This document shows positions 32,141 to 40,484 of a stretch of DNA of 64,000 nucleotides, one piece after another (position 1 is the first letter of the stretch; the number at the start of each line of letters is the position of its first letter). Under the pieces are notes generated by a model that was not told the DNA's origin, did no database searches, and saw only the letters and a program-made list of their open reading frames with translations. The translations under genes were made by a program, and so were the position numbers. Source of the DNA: an uncultured Tolumonas sp. (GTDB lineage: Bacteria > Pseudomonadota > Gammaproteobacteria > Enterobacterales > Aeromonadaceae); NCBI RefSeq assembly GCF_963556105.2, contig NZ_OY829944.1, forward strand, positions 1,523,501 to 1,587,500, written 5' to 3'.

Positions 32141-33463
32141 TTATCGCATTAGTTGAATATATGAGCCATTGACTGCATTAGGGACACTCGCTGGATCAAT
32201 TAAATTAAGCACTTGTCTAAAATGGAAGCGATATGATCCACCGGAAAGAACTCTTCGACCAAGAGGATTATTATTATTCGTAGCAGAGCGAATTAACGTG
32301 GCGATTTCTCTAGGCGAAAAATTTTGAATCATCTGATCGTAATATTTGACAGCAGCATTAGATATTCCATAACCATTACCAACACGACAACAAGCAACCG
32401 TTTGTACATACTCTTCATGAACAGTTTCAGGGATGGCTCCTTGCAGTGAAACCTCTAATAACCGTTCTGCAAAAGCAGGCTCATTATAAAAATTATTCAT
32501 ACCATTATGGACTGTCCATAATCTTTCAACAGCACGAGAAAATATATGATGTTGTTCTGATTCGTTCAATAAACCTAGTAAGCCAAGTCTTTCAAAAAAC
32601 TGTAAAGATGCAGCATGCTTATCTTGATGTCCCTTAGCTACTAGTTCTGTATGATTATTGATTAGCTCAGATCGTATTGAGGCCGTAAAACTATTAGTTA
32701 GTCCATTACAAATATCTATGGAGTTTAATCTGGCCTGTTCGGGGGTATTCGGATCACAATATATGCCATGTGCCATTGTTATGAGCATTTGACGTTGGGC
32801 ATCATGAGTCTCATTTAGCCGTTGTACCCATATACCAGATTGGTTGTGATTAAATCTTGGTCCTTTAACTGCAGATATAAATGAACTTATATCTACACCT
32901 CTAGGAGATGATGAGTCAGCCAGTGCATATCGAACGCATCTATTTAAAAATGTTGTAAATTCTCTATCGTTAACTTTACCTAATGTTGGATGTGCTGCTG
33001 AGAAATTGTTTCTTACATCTCTACATTGATCGAGGAAAAAGAAACCATCTTCGTCAACAATATTTAATTTCAAGCATAATTCAAGAAGTTTGCTATCTTG
33101 AAGTTCAAGAAGGTGTTTTTCTTCAAAATCACTTTGGCGTATTTGAGCTACAACGGGTAAACCGAAAGTTCTAATTTTGTTTCGTAAATGCAATACAGCT
33201 GCATTCCATATGTAGTTCATCGCACCATCAAATAGGCCGGTACTCACAGCCACACACATTCGGGCAATAAGTTCGCCACGTAATTCTGCTGGTATTTCGC
33301 GAAGCTCACGAGGGAGATCTCGCCAAGCGTATTCTATTTCCTCTGAACTTGCTAATACTGTACGAGGAATTCCTAGAGCACTGACAAGTCGATCCAACGC
33401 TGGCAATACGGTTTCTGGTAAAGAAGGTAAAGATGGTGTTTCTTTAGGAATTAACTCATTCAT
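32141..33463 (-). CDS. large helical protein with HEPN-like motif (c41)
   Basis: A 440-residue soluble protein, one of the largest in the window. The N-terminus is proline-rich (PKETPSLPSLPETVLPALDRL). R151-N-N-F-S-A-A-H158 in QCRDVRNNFSAAHPTLG fits R-x6-H HEPN-type motifs. The C-terminal 250 residues are helical, with GNGYGISNAAVKYYDQMIQ near the end. No family is recognised; the length and motif suggest an abortive-infection type effector, as inference. Confidence 0.68.
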   Translation of the reverse strand: MNELIPKETPSLPSLPETVLPALDRLVSALGIPRTVLASSEEIEYAWRDLPRELREIPAELRGELIARMCVAVSTGLFDGAMNYIWNAAVLHLRNKIRTFGLPVVAQIRQSDFEEKHLLELQDSKLLELCLKLNIVDEDGFFFLDQCRDVRNNFSAAHPTLGKVNDREFTTFLNRCVRYALADSSSPRGVDISSFISAVKGPRFNHNQSGIWVQRLNETHDAQRQMLITMAHGIYCDPNTPEQARLNSIDICNGLTNSFTASIRSELINNHTELVAKGHQDKHAASLQFFERLGLLGLLNESEQHHIFSRAVERLWTVHNGMNNFYNEPAFAERLLEVSLQGAIPETVHEEYVQTVACCRVGNGYGISNAAVKYYDQMIQNFSPREIATLIRSATNNNNPLGRRVLSGGSYRFHFRQVLNLIDPASVPNAVNGSYIQLMR

Positions 33464-33488
33464 AACCTAGTACCTATATTGAAAATAC

Positions 33489-33570
33489 AGCTAACTTTTA
33501 ATTAAACGGCGGCACGTAGTGCCGTCCAGTGAGCAGCGTAGCGCGAACGGGTTTGAATTAGTTGTTAGGT
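33489..33570 (-). repeat. attC of c42 (long form)
   Basis: Long attC, apex GGCGGCACGTAGTGCCGTCC then AGTGAGCAGCGTAGCGCG, arms AGCTAAC / GTTAGGT. Confidence 0.9.
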
Positions 33571-33974
33571 ATGAACAAAGAAAAATATATTCATTATCAA
33601 CAACAAAACTGGCTAAGTGGAACCACAGGCTGCAATGTTGCGACTACGCCAGCTTTAAAAAACCGCTTGGAATTACTCGCCGACAATATCGAATCAGCGA
33701 AATTGGCTGAAACATCGACTGACTTATTCAGAGAGCGGGAGTGGTTGCTAAAAACACAGCGCCCTGATGATGAGCCGCTTAGGCGTTACACACTGACGGC
33801 GTTGAAGGTTGCCGAAGACGTAACCCGCGCAGGCTGTGAGCTTGTCGAATCAACGTGAATTCATGTGTTGCGCGAGGCAACCCACGCTCAGGTGTGAGCC
33901 GCTAACACTACTGGACCATCTGCACAGCCGCTTTAGGGCTCGAATTCACCGCCAACAACAAAGTCGCTTTTATT
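33571..33974. repeat. repeat cassette, family A (c42), with longest plus-strand frame
   Basis: Family A copy. Here the plus-strand frame that begins at 33571 (MNKEKYIHYQQQNWLSGTTG) stays open to 33858, about 95 codons. In most other copies it is broken by stops or replaced sequence. It may be the best-preserved version of a decayed gene on the strand opposite to the array. Confidence 0.75.
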
Positions 33975-34034
33975 ACCTAACTTCGTTTTATGCGGTGGCA
34001 CGCAGTGCCATCCGACATTAAAATTTTGTTATGA
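33975..34034 (-). repeat. attC of c43
   Basis: Short attC, apex GGTGGCACGCAGTGCC, arms ACCTAAC / GTTATGA. It has the usual orientation although the genes of this cassette are inverted. Confidence 0.92.
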
Positions 34035-34040
34035 CTCATA

Positions 34041-34074
34041 TTGCCACAGGTGTAGCGTATTGCTACGATTGTGG
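34041..34074 (+). promoter_or_regulatory. promoter with palindromic operator of the c43 toxin-antitoxin pair
   Basis: TTGCCA (34041-34046) and TACGAT (34064-34069) are spaced by 17 bases, a fair sigma-70 promoter. A palindrome CCACA-n3-GTAGC-n5-GCTAC-n3-TGTGG (34044-34074; 10 of 13 positions pair) covers it. This is what autoregulation by the antitoxin would look like. Confidence 0.6.
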
Positions 34075-34097
34075 CGTGAATCACAACGGAGATAGAT

Positions 34098-34319
34098 ATG
34101 TCTACAGTAAGCATTAGACTTGACCAAGATCTTGTCGATAAGGCAGCAATCATGGCAAAAGCGTTGAATCGCACAACGCCTAAACAAATTGAACACTGGG
34201 CCAAAATCGGCGAAATGATGGAAGATAATCCTGATTTGCCATACGAATTCGTCAAGCAAGCTATTATCGCTAAAGCCGAAAAGGAAGCTGGTAAGCTGGA
34301 GAGCTACAGCTTTGGCTAA
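34098..34319 (+). CDS. ParD-like antitoxin (c43)
   Basis: A 73-residue protein with a ribbon-helix-helix N-terminus (MSTVSIRLDQDLVDKAAIMA) and a TPKQIEHWAKIGEMMEDNPDL segment typical of ParD-like/TA_anti proteins. It is on the plus strand, against the array, with its own promoter and a GGAGATAG ribosome site. It overlaps the toxin gene by eight bases. It should bind the palindrome upstream and neutralise the toxin. Confidence 0.88.
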   Translation: MSTVSIRLDQDLVDKAAIMAKALNRTTPKQIEHWAKIGEMMEDNPDLPYEFVKQAIIAKAEKEAGKLESYSFG

Positions 34320-34602
34320 AATAACCCAAGTTCTTCAAACACCTACATTTAAAAAAGCGGTTAAAAAGCTTCATAAGAATCAAAAAGCAGATCTGGATGA
34401 AGCAATTAAAGAATTGATGATAAATCCTCTTTTAGGTGAGCAAAAGAAAGGGGATCTTGCTTTTCTACGCGTACATAAATTTAGTATGGTGAACCAGCTA
34501 ACATTACTTGGTTACAGCTATGAAGATGGCACAGTCACTTTGGAGTTGATGGCTTTAGGCTCGCATGAAAACTTTTACCGCGATATCAAAAAAATCTTTT
34601 GA
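34312..34602 (+). CDS. RelE/ParE-type toxin (c43)
   Basis: A 96-residue toxin of the RelE/ParE superfamily: ITQVLQTPTFKKAVKKLHKNQ, LDEAIKELMINPLLGEQKKGDL, FLRVHKFSMVNQLTLLGYSY and LELMALGSHENFYRDIKKIF. The last segment with GSHENFYRD resembles YafQ/HigB-like mRNA-cutting toxins. It starts at TTG within the antitoxin gene, with GGAG upstream. Independent expression from the opposite strand should keep this cassette addictive wherever it sits. Confidence 0.87.
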   Translation: MAKITQVLQTPTFKKAVKKLHKNQKADLDEAIKELMINPLLGEQKKGDLAFLRVHKFSMVNQLTLLGYSYEDGTVTLELMALGSHENFYRDIKKIF

Positions 34603-34603
34603 G

Positions 34604-34663
34604 TCATAACTTTTACTTAAATGGCGGCACGCAGTGCCGTCCAGTTTCAAGTTTTTGTTATGC
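34604..34663 (-). repeat. attC of c44
   Basis: Short attC, apex GGCGGCACGCAGTGCCGTCC, arms TCATAAC / GTTATGC. Confidence 0.92.
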
Positions 34664-35833
34664 CGGGCTAAATAATTTTTTTATCCGTTCAGATTCTTCT
34701 TGAAACTCACCAATGTTTCTAATCGCCATTGATAGTTTTAAATTAACTTCCGTGGGTTTTTCAGCAACTAGAGCTTCTCTAATTAATGTATATGCTTGAT
34801 TTATGAATAGTTCAATTTTTTCAATAGGATCAATAGCAAAATCGGATATAATATTAATTATGCGGCGAAAATCATTTTCGATATTGTCGCTCAGTAGTAA
34901 ATTATTAAAGGATAATTTCCAGTCAAGAATCTTGTTGTATATATCAACTATTTTTTGGCAAGCATATTGAATGTGTTCTGCATCGCCAGCTACACTATCA
35001 GGCCCTAAAGCATCTATCAGCACTACATTTACTGATTTTTCAGCAAGACTTACTAATGATGCCAGTTCATCATTTTTATCTGATATAAGAGATATTACGT
35101 CAGATGGGTTTTCTATCTTTGTCTTTTTGCCAAAAGATATTTGATATTTAAGATCTAATCTTTTTTCTTGCAGGTTGTTGTAGTAAAACATTAATAATTC
35201 GGAAAATAAAAGATATTCCCAAGCTTTAGGTTTTTCAACAATAATTCTAACTGATTCAGGGTTGTATTTTTCTGATGGAGTTTTGATGTCTAATGCTGTT
35301 AGTCTTTTACGTTGAGTTAGTGCATCCATGAATAAATATGGAATTTGAATAAGTAAAGTTTCTTTAATGTTCTGAGCCCGTGAAAATGAATACACCCAAT
35401 TAGATGAAAAATGCTTTAAGTTTTTGATGAACTCAAAAACCTTTGTTGAATCAACAACGCTTGAAAAGTCAGCATCAGGATTTGACTCCCAAATTGGAAG
35501 TATATTTTGTATGTTCTCTGCAATGAACACATAAATTGGTATGCCTTTTTTCTTGGCTTCTAAATATTCAAGATTAGTAATCGATTTACCATTTTCAGTT
35601 TGGAATCCATATCTGCCACCGACAATAAGAATGAAGATATCAGCTTTGTCTCTGACATTTTGCAAACAGGCTGAAACAGTATCTAAGTTTGTATTAATTG
35701 GAAATGAATCATATTCGGATAGCACTGGTTCTAGACCAAGCGAATGAATTAGGTCTCTGATATCGGCTCGAACCTGACCCAAATCATAGCAAGTTGAACT
35801 AACGAAAACTGCGGGTTTGTAACCTATAGGCAC
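34658..35833 (-). CDS. DUF4062-domain protein (c44)
   Basis: A 391-residue protein. The N-terminal 160 residues form a DUF4062 domain: AVFVSSTCYDLGQVRADIRD, EPVLSEYDSFPI, DIFILIVGGRYGFQ, SITNLEYLEAKKKGIPIYVF. This TIR-like fold is common as a sensor or effector domain in multi-domain defence proteins. The C-terminal half is helical with no family. GTG start after AGAGGT; the stop lies in the attC arm. Confidence 0.85.
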   Translation of the reverse strand: MPIGYKPAVFVSSTCYDLGQVRADIRDLIHSLGLEPVLSEYDSFPINTNLDTVSACLQNVRDKADIFILIVGGRYGFQTENGKSITNLEYLEAKKKGIPIYVFIAENIQNILPIWESNPDADFSSVVDSTKVFEFIKNLKHFSSNWVYSFSRAQNIKETLLIQIPYLFMDALTQRKRLTALDIKTPSEKYNPESVRIIVEKPKAWEYLLFSELLMFYYNNLQEKRLDLKYQISFGKKTKIENPSDVISLISDKNDELASLVSLAEKSVNVVLIDALGPDSVAGDAEHIQYACQKIVDIYNKILDWKLSFNNLLLSDNIENDFRRIINIISDFAIDPIEKIELFINQAYTLIREALVAEKPTEVNLKLSMAIRNIGEFQEESERIKKLFSPA

Positions 35834-35852
35834 AGTAGACCTCTCTATTAGG

Positions 35853-35911
35853 GCATAACTTCCAATTGTGGGGCGGTTGAAAACCGTCCCACACTAATTG
35901 TTTGTTAACTG
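35853..35911 (-). repeat. attC of c45
   Basis: Family C type attC, apex GGCGGTTGAAAACCGTCC, arms GCATAAC / GTTAACT. Confidence 0.92.
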
Positions 35912-35930
35912 GTAGTTGAGTTGAACTTGT

Positions 35931-36179
35931 TTATGGCTCGACGAGATTTTGCGAACCACCGTCGTTGTTGATAAACATTTCTATGTTCGGCCATAACTTG
36001 AGTTCACAACAGAATTTACTATCTTCACGACTCAAATAATGCGCAAAATTTGAATTTATGGCTGAACTTGCTTTCGCTGAAATTGAATTCAACGCAAATC
36101 TTGCTGTGCCCAGAAGTGCAGGGAGCGGCGTTGAAAATTTCGACAAACTGTCTACGCCAGCGAAAAACAAAACACACAA
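35931..36179 (-). CDS. family C repeat cassette with 82-codon frame (c45)
   Basis: Third family C copy; the frame ends GGSQNLVEP where other copies have QNPVEP. TTG start, no ribosome site. Coding doubtful. Confidence 0.35.
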   Translation of the reverse strand: MCVLFFAGVDSLSKFSTPLPALLGTARFALNSISAKASSAINSNFAHYLSREDSKFCCELKLWPNIEMFINNDGGSQNLVEP

Positions 36180-36190
36180 CCAACAAAACC

Positions 36191-36248
36191 AGTTAACTTC
36201 GAATTGTGCGGTGGCTGAAAGCCATCCGACACTAATTTTTTGTTAGGG
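36191..36248 (-). repeat. attC of c46
   Basis: Short attC, apex GGTGGCTGAAAGCCATCC, arms AGTTAAC / GTTAGGG. The cassette end at 37150 differs from the right arm by one base. Confidence 0.9.
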
Positions 36249-37103
36249 GCTGTATTGGTATTCATTTTGAAGATCATTAAGTGTAGTGATATGAATCTTA
36301 ACCTTCACTTTATAGCGCTTAACAAATATATGTAAATTATTTTTGAGTCTATCAATTTCGACTTCAGGCGAATCAATTACTGCGAATATATGTAAGATAA
36401 AGTTCTTGGGATCAAAACCTTTAAAGTGTTGTGCTGCTTGCTCTGATTGCTCAAGCACTCTTGCAAATCGAGACGGATCAATATGCTTTGCTTTAAATAG
36501 CTTCACTTCTATGGCGTGAATTTCGTTATCGTTAATGGCCAAAGCATCATATACAGCAGGCCGTTTGACTTCAGGCAAATCAATACGTACATCAGTTTTA
36601 AAATCTAGGCTAAGTTCCTTTGAGAGCTTATTTACTGCTAGCTTCTCGGCTAGAGTAACATCAGCCATTAACTGTCGATGTCTTGCTGCAGTTGTTTCCA
36701 TCGCTTGCACAAATTGATTTTGGACTGAGTCTGCGTCTGCCTTTATCTCTTTTGACTCTGTTTCAGAATTCGATCCTACTGTTGAATCTGCCGCTTCTAT
36801 TTCTTCGACTTCGTCTCGTAATTTTTTGCCTTGTTCGTCAGGCGAGGCTTTGCCATATGGATTTACAAAGTTCTTTTCATCTTTGTAGTCTGAAGGTGCA
36901 TAGAGCACCCGATGATTAAAATTAAGCGTTAAAAAAAAGGTGCCAACAAGAAATATGGGAAATAACATCAAAAACCAAATATAGATACCCTGATTATCAG
37001 ACGCTATGAAAGGAAGGACTGTTGTACCACTTATTTCAGAAATTGCAGAAAATATGGCAATTACCGTAAGTGGATTTTTTATATGACCTATTTTTTCTAC
37101 CAA
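36243..37103 (-). CDS. membrane-anchored PD-(D/E)XK-like protein (c46)
   Basis: A 286-residue protein with two N-terminal membrane segments (TVIAIFSAISEISGTTVLPFI and IYIWFLMLFPIFLVGTFFLTL), a Glu-rich coiled-coil linker, and a C-terminal domain with VYDALAINDNEIHAIEVKLF, where Asp and E-x-K are spaced as in restriction-endonuclease-like folds. FILHIFAVID and VKIHITTL are likely core strands. TTG start after AGGAGAT. It may be a membrane-tethered nuclease that acts on incoming DNA, as inference. Confidence 0.7.
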   Translation of the reverse strand: MVEKIGHIKNPLTVIAIFSAISEISGTTVLPFIASDNQGIYIWFLMLFPIFLVGTFFLTLNFNHRVLYAPSDYKDEKNFVNPYGKASPDEQGKKLRDEVEEIEAADSTVGSNSETESKEIKADADSVQNQFVQAMETTAARHRQLMADVTLAEKLAVNKLSKELSLDFKTDVRIDLPEVKRPAVYDALAINDNEIHAIEVKLFKAKHIDPSRFARVLEQSEQAAQHFKGFDPKNFILHIFAVIDSPEVEIDRLKNNLHIFVKRYKVKVKIHITTLNDLQNEYQYSP

Positions 37104-37149
37104 TTCAGATCTCCTGAATTATTCTTCTTTCTCATAAACCGGCCAAAGC

Positions 37150-37226
37150 CCTTAACTTTTAATTAAACGGCGGCACGCAGTGCCGTCCAGTGAACGAAGT
37201 GAACGGGTTTGAATTAGTTGTTAGGT
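37150..37226 (-). repeat. attC of c47 (long form)
   Basis: Long attC, apex GGCGGCACGCAGTGCCGTCC then AGTGAACGAAGTGAACGG, arms CCTTAAC / GTTAGGT. Confidence 0.9.
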
Positions 37227-37632
37227 ATGAACAAGGAAAAGTCATTTGTTAGCAACAATAGAACTGGCTAATTGTGACCACGGACTTTCAATTTTCACCG
37301 CACTTGATTCAAAGAACCGCTTGGAATTACTCGCCGACAATATCGAATCAGCGAAATTTTCTGAATTCTCAAATTTGTTCATTTTAGTGAACGAGTAGTG
37401 GTTGCTAAAAACACTGCGCCCCGATGATGAGCCGCTTAGGCGTTACACACTGACGGCGCTGAAGGTTGCCGAAGACGTAACCCGCGCAGGCTGTCAGTTT
37501 GCCACTTCACGTGAATTCATGTGTTGCGCGAGGCAACCTACGCTCAGGTAGTGAGCTGCAAAAACCACAGGACCATCTGCACAGCCGCTTTAGGGCTCAA
37601 ATTCACCGCCACCAATAAAAGCCGCTTTTATT
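37227..37632. repeat. ORF-less repeat cassette, family A (c47)
   Basis: Family A copy that appears identical, including its attC, to c69 at 53400-53805. The plus-strand frame is broken early here. Confidence 0.85.
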
Positions 37633-37690
37633 ACCTAACTTCGACTTATGGGGCGGTTGAAAACCGTCCCACATTAAGTTTTTGTTAAGC
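37633..37690 (-). repeat. attC of c48
   Basis: Short attC, apex GGCGGTTGAAAACCGTCC, arms ACCTAAC / GTTAAGC. Confidence 0.92.
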
Positions 37691-38311
37691 AGAGATTTGA
37701 GCTATGTATTTGAATAATTTAACACCGTGCTCTGTTAATTTATCATCAGAGTTTATTATCTCAATTTTATCGAAGCCGTCAGAGTGTAAGTTTCGGATGC
37801 CAGTTATAGAACCACCATTTAATCCATCAACAAGGCCATTCAATATTCTATTTTGAACTACTTGAAAGAAGTTTATTAGCTCTTGTGAAGTCATAGTGTT
37901 TGTGTTTTCTATTCCTATAACATTTCTAACAATAGTCTGTAAGATAAAAACTCTTGGTGGACTAATATTGAAACCACAAAAATTTATCGAATCTGGAAAT
38001 GTAGGTGTCTTATCTATGGTTGCATCGTTCATTTCAACTTTAGCTCCATTTAAGGCTGTTACAATTTTGTCGGCACCTAGGATGACATCATTGTTGCTGA
38101 TCACTGAACAATCACCATCAGCGTGCAAATAGCTTGCTGCACCTGTTGAAAAGTTATTAGAGAGATTTATGCCGACATTCTGAGTAAGTCCACCATCAAC
38201 GTCGCGGAATCTCAAAAGTTCATTACATTTAGGGCATTTATGTGGTCGAGAAGGTAATAACATGGATAATTTCAAACCACATCGAGAGCAATTAATTTTA
38301 AATTTATTCAT
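37685..38311 (-). CDS. zinc-ribbon protein, second gene of a two-gene cassette (c48)
   Basis: A 208-residue protein. The N-terminus is a zinc ribbon (C9-x2-C12 and C26-x2-C29: NCSRCG, HKCPKCNELL). A stretch of short Asn/Gly-rich strand repeats follows (GINLSNNFSTGAASYLHADG, CSVISNNDVILGADK, KVEMNDATIDKTP) resembling a small right-handed beta-helix. The C-terminus is helical. It overlaps its membrane-protein partner by four bases (ATGA), so both are made together. No family is recognised. Confidence 0.72.
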   Translation of the reverse strand: MNKFKINCSRCGLKLSMLLPSRPHKCPKCNELLRFRDVDGGLTQNVGINLSNNFSTGAASYLHADGDCSVISNNDVILGADKIVTALNGAKVEMNDATIDKTPTFPDSINFCGFNISPPRVFILQTIVRNVIGIENTNTMTSQELINFFQVVQNRILNGLVDGLNGGSITGIRNLHSDGFDKIEIINSDDKLTEHGVKLFKYIAQISA

Positions 38312-38763
38312 TTGTTCTCTACATCAGTATCATTGAGTTCAATAGAACTGTTATCATTTGCCTTGGCTACTTTTGAATAGTTTTTTATCTTGCTTCTATT
38401 AATTGTAATAGAACTACCATGGCTGGCCTCAAATGCAGCAGATTTTTGTTTTTTCTTAAATTCAATAATATTGTTTTTGGAAAATTCGATCTGTTCTTTA
38501 TGCTCAATATAGCGATTAATTATAATTAAAATAGATCCTAGAATTATACTTAATACAGATAATGCAACTGAAACAGGATTTGCACTATAAACTTCTGTTT
38601 TTGTTGCGATATTCAATGAGTTTCTAATTATATCTTCTATAAGAGGAAACCAATAGGGTAAGGAAACTCCGGCCAATCCGGAGGAGACTAGCAGTCCTCC
38701 AATTAAATAGCATTGATTTGGTTTAAGTGCTTTGATGATTTTCAGTATGGCATCTAGATTCAT
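38308..38763 (-). CDS. 2TM membrane protein, first gene of a two-gene cassette (c48)
   Basis: A 151-residue protein with two membrane segments (CYLIGGLLVSSGLAGVSLPYW and VALSVLSIILGSILIIINRYI) and a cytoplasmic tail ending in short strand-like repeats (GSSITINRSKIKNYS, NSSIELNDTDVEN) similar in style to the repeats of its partner. The shared repeat style suggests the two proteins stack together. No family is recognised. Confidence 0.7.
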   Translation of the reverse strand: MNLDAILKIIKALKPNQCYLIGGLLVSSGLAGVSLPYWFPLIEDIIRNSLNIATKTEVYSANPVSVALSVLSIILGSILIIINRYIEHKEQIEFSKNNIIEFKKKQKSAAFEASHGSSITINRSKIKNYSKVAKANDNSSIELNDTDVENK

Positions 38764-38815
38764 AGTGATTTCTTTTTTCAGTTTTTCGTAATAACGATAT
38801 ATAGGGTTATTTTCT

Positions 38816-38871
38816 GCTTAACTTCGAATTATGGGGCCACGAAGTGGTCCCCCATTAATTTTTTGTTATGA
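38816..38871 (-). repeat. attC of c49
   Basis: Short attC, apex GGCCACGAAGTGGTCC, with CCCCCATT on the right side instead of CCCACATT. Arms GCTTAAC / GTTATGA. Confidence 0.9.
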
Positions 38872-39936
38872 GCTTCGTAGGTTCTTGATTAATGAACCAA
38901 TTTGCTCAATGCCATCAAAAGTGCTTGGTATTTTTTCTGGGTCAGTCAGCACACTGCTGAATATCAGATTTTCAAATTTATCTAATACGCTTGAGTCTTT
39001 TTCTTTAATTTTCATCGAATATTCAGAGTAGTTTTGAATAAACTGACATAGAGTTTTTCTGAGTTCTATTTGCACTAATTGAGCTTTTACTGATGTGTAT
39101 TGAGCAAGGATTATTCTAAAATAATAAATCAAAATTATTTCTATAGATATAATTGGAATTATTGTGTAAAGGGTATTTAAACTGAATTCATTATTGTTAT
39201 TGGATTTATATATAGATAGAATTAGCTCGGTGATTAATGGACTCAGAATCATGAAGCCCATAAAAACCAAAAAGAATAGCAACCATTTAAGTTCTGATGA
39301 TTTCTTGTTTGATAACTGACTGAACCCGTCATATAATCCGACGAAATTAAATCCAGTCTCATATTTGTCAAGTTTGTCTTTTATTGTATTTACTGATTCG
39401 TTCTTTTGAGAGATTTCATTATCCCAATCAGCTTTTAATTTTTCGGCTTTCTCAACAGTGCTTTTGAATTCTTGCATGTGAGTAAAAGACGGGTTGTTAA
39501 TCATTTCTTTAAGGATGCTTGTTGGCATTATATACGAAGCATATATAAGCTGAGATCTTAAGTCTGAATTAAGGTTATCTAGATTATCAAATATCTGCTG
39601 TTTTATATGTGAAAGCTCAAAGTTGAGCTCTTTATTTTCTTCAATTGTAAAATCATATTCGCATAAAAATCTATATGAAAAGACATATATTATATCTATT
39701 GAATCAGGTTCGTTGGTGCTAAAATTACTAATTCCATTAATGAATTGCTCTCCAATGTGCTTAATATTAAATTTGCATTTTTCATCCCATCTCTCGGGTT
39801 GGTTTAGAATAAATTTAATTATAGTGGCAGAGATGTTTAATCTTGTTTGCTGATCTTTATTGTTAAGCGTTACTGAGTTTGCTTTCTGCAAGAAAGAATT
39901 CATAATATTCAATTTGTCAGCGTTTTTAAAAAACAT
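38866..39936 (-). CDS. coiled-coil 2TM membrane protein (c49)
   Basis: A 356-residue protein. The first 190 residues are soluble and helical, then a coiled coil (FKSTVEKAEKLKADWDNEIS), two membrane segments (LKWLLFFLVFMGFMILSPLI and LYTIIPIISIEIILIYYFRII) and a helical C-terminus. The start at 39936 is chosen for AGAGG; the ATG at 39966 lies in the next attC arm. No family is recognised. Confidence 0.68.
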   Translation of the reverse strand: MFFKNADKLNIMNSFLQKANSVTLNNKDQQTRLNISATIIKFILNQPERWDEKCKFNIKHIGEQFINGISNFSTNEPDSIDIIYVFSYRFLCEYDFTIEENKELNFELSHIKQQIFDNLDNLNSDLRSQLIYASYIMPTSILKEMINNPSFTHMQEFKSTVEKAEKLKADWDNEISQKNESVNTIKDKLDKYETGFNFVGLYDGFSQLSNKKSSELKWLLFFLVFMGFMILSPLITELILSIYKSNNNNEFSLNTLYTIIPIISIEIILIYYFRIILAQYTSVKAQLVQIELRKTLCQFIQNYSEYSMKIKEKDSSVLDKFENLIFSSVLTDPEKIPSTFDGIEQIGSLIKNLRSS

Positions 39937-39962
39937 AATACCTCTGTGATGCATTGTTTTGC

Positions 39963-40039
39963 TCATAACTTTTAATTAAACGGCGGCACGTAGTGCCGTC
40001 CAGTGAGCAACGCGAACGGGTTTGAATTAGTTGTTAGGT
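39963..40039 (-). repeat. attC of c50 (long form)
   Basis: Long attC, apex GGCGGCACGTAGTGCCGTCC, arms TCATAAC / GTTAGGT. Confidence 0.9.
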
Positions 40040-40407
40040 ATGAACAAAGAAAAGCCATTTATCAACAACAATAGAACTGGCTAACTGTGACCACGGACTT
40101 TCAATTTTCACTGCGCCAGCTTTAAACAACCGCTCGGAATTACTCGCCGGCAATATTGATGCAGCGAAATTTGCTGAACATTCACATATTTTCATTTAAC
40201 GAGCGGGGAGTGGTTGCTAAAAACACGGTGCCTTGATGATGAGCCGCTTAGGCGTTATACACTGACGGCGTTGAAGGTTGCCGAAGACGTAACCCGCGCA
40301 GGCTTTCAGTTTGCCAGTTCACGTGAATTCATGTGTTGCGCGAGGCAACCCACTCGCTGGTAGTGAGCCGTAAAAACCACTGGACCATCTGCACAGCCGC
40401 TTTTATT
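40040..40407. repeat. ORF-less repeat cassette, family A (c50)
   Basis: Shorter family A copy (about 370 bp); it lacks part of the block before the final CAGCCGCTTTTATTACC. The plus-strand frame is broken. Confidence 0.8.
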
Positions 40408-40484
40408 ACCTAACTTTTAACTAACCGGCGGCACAAGGTGCCGTCCAGTGAGCAACGCGAACGAGGTTTAGTTTTTTGTTATGC
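40408..40484 (-). repeat. attC of c51 (long form)
   Basis: Long attC with divergent stem (CTAACCGGCGGCACAAGGTG), arms ACCTAAC / GTTATGC. It encodes the end of the c51 protein. Confidence 0.9.

Noticed and set aside
33571-33858. Family A plus-strand frame as a real gene
   Set aside because: Open only in c42 and c61, differently broken in at least five copies, and with no clear ribosome site. I keep it as a note on the repeat, not as a CDS.
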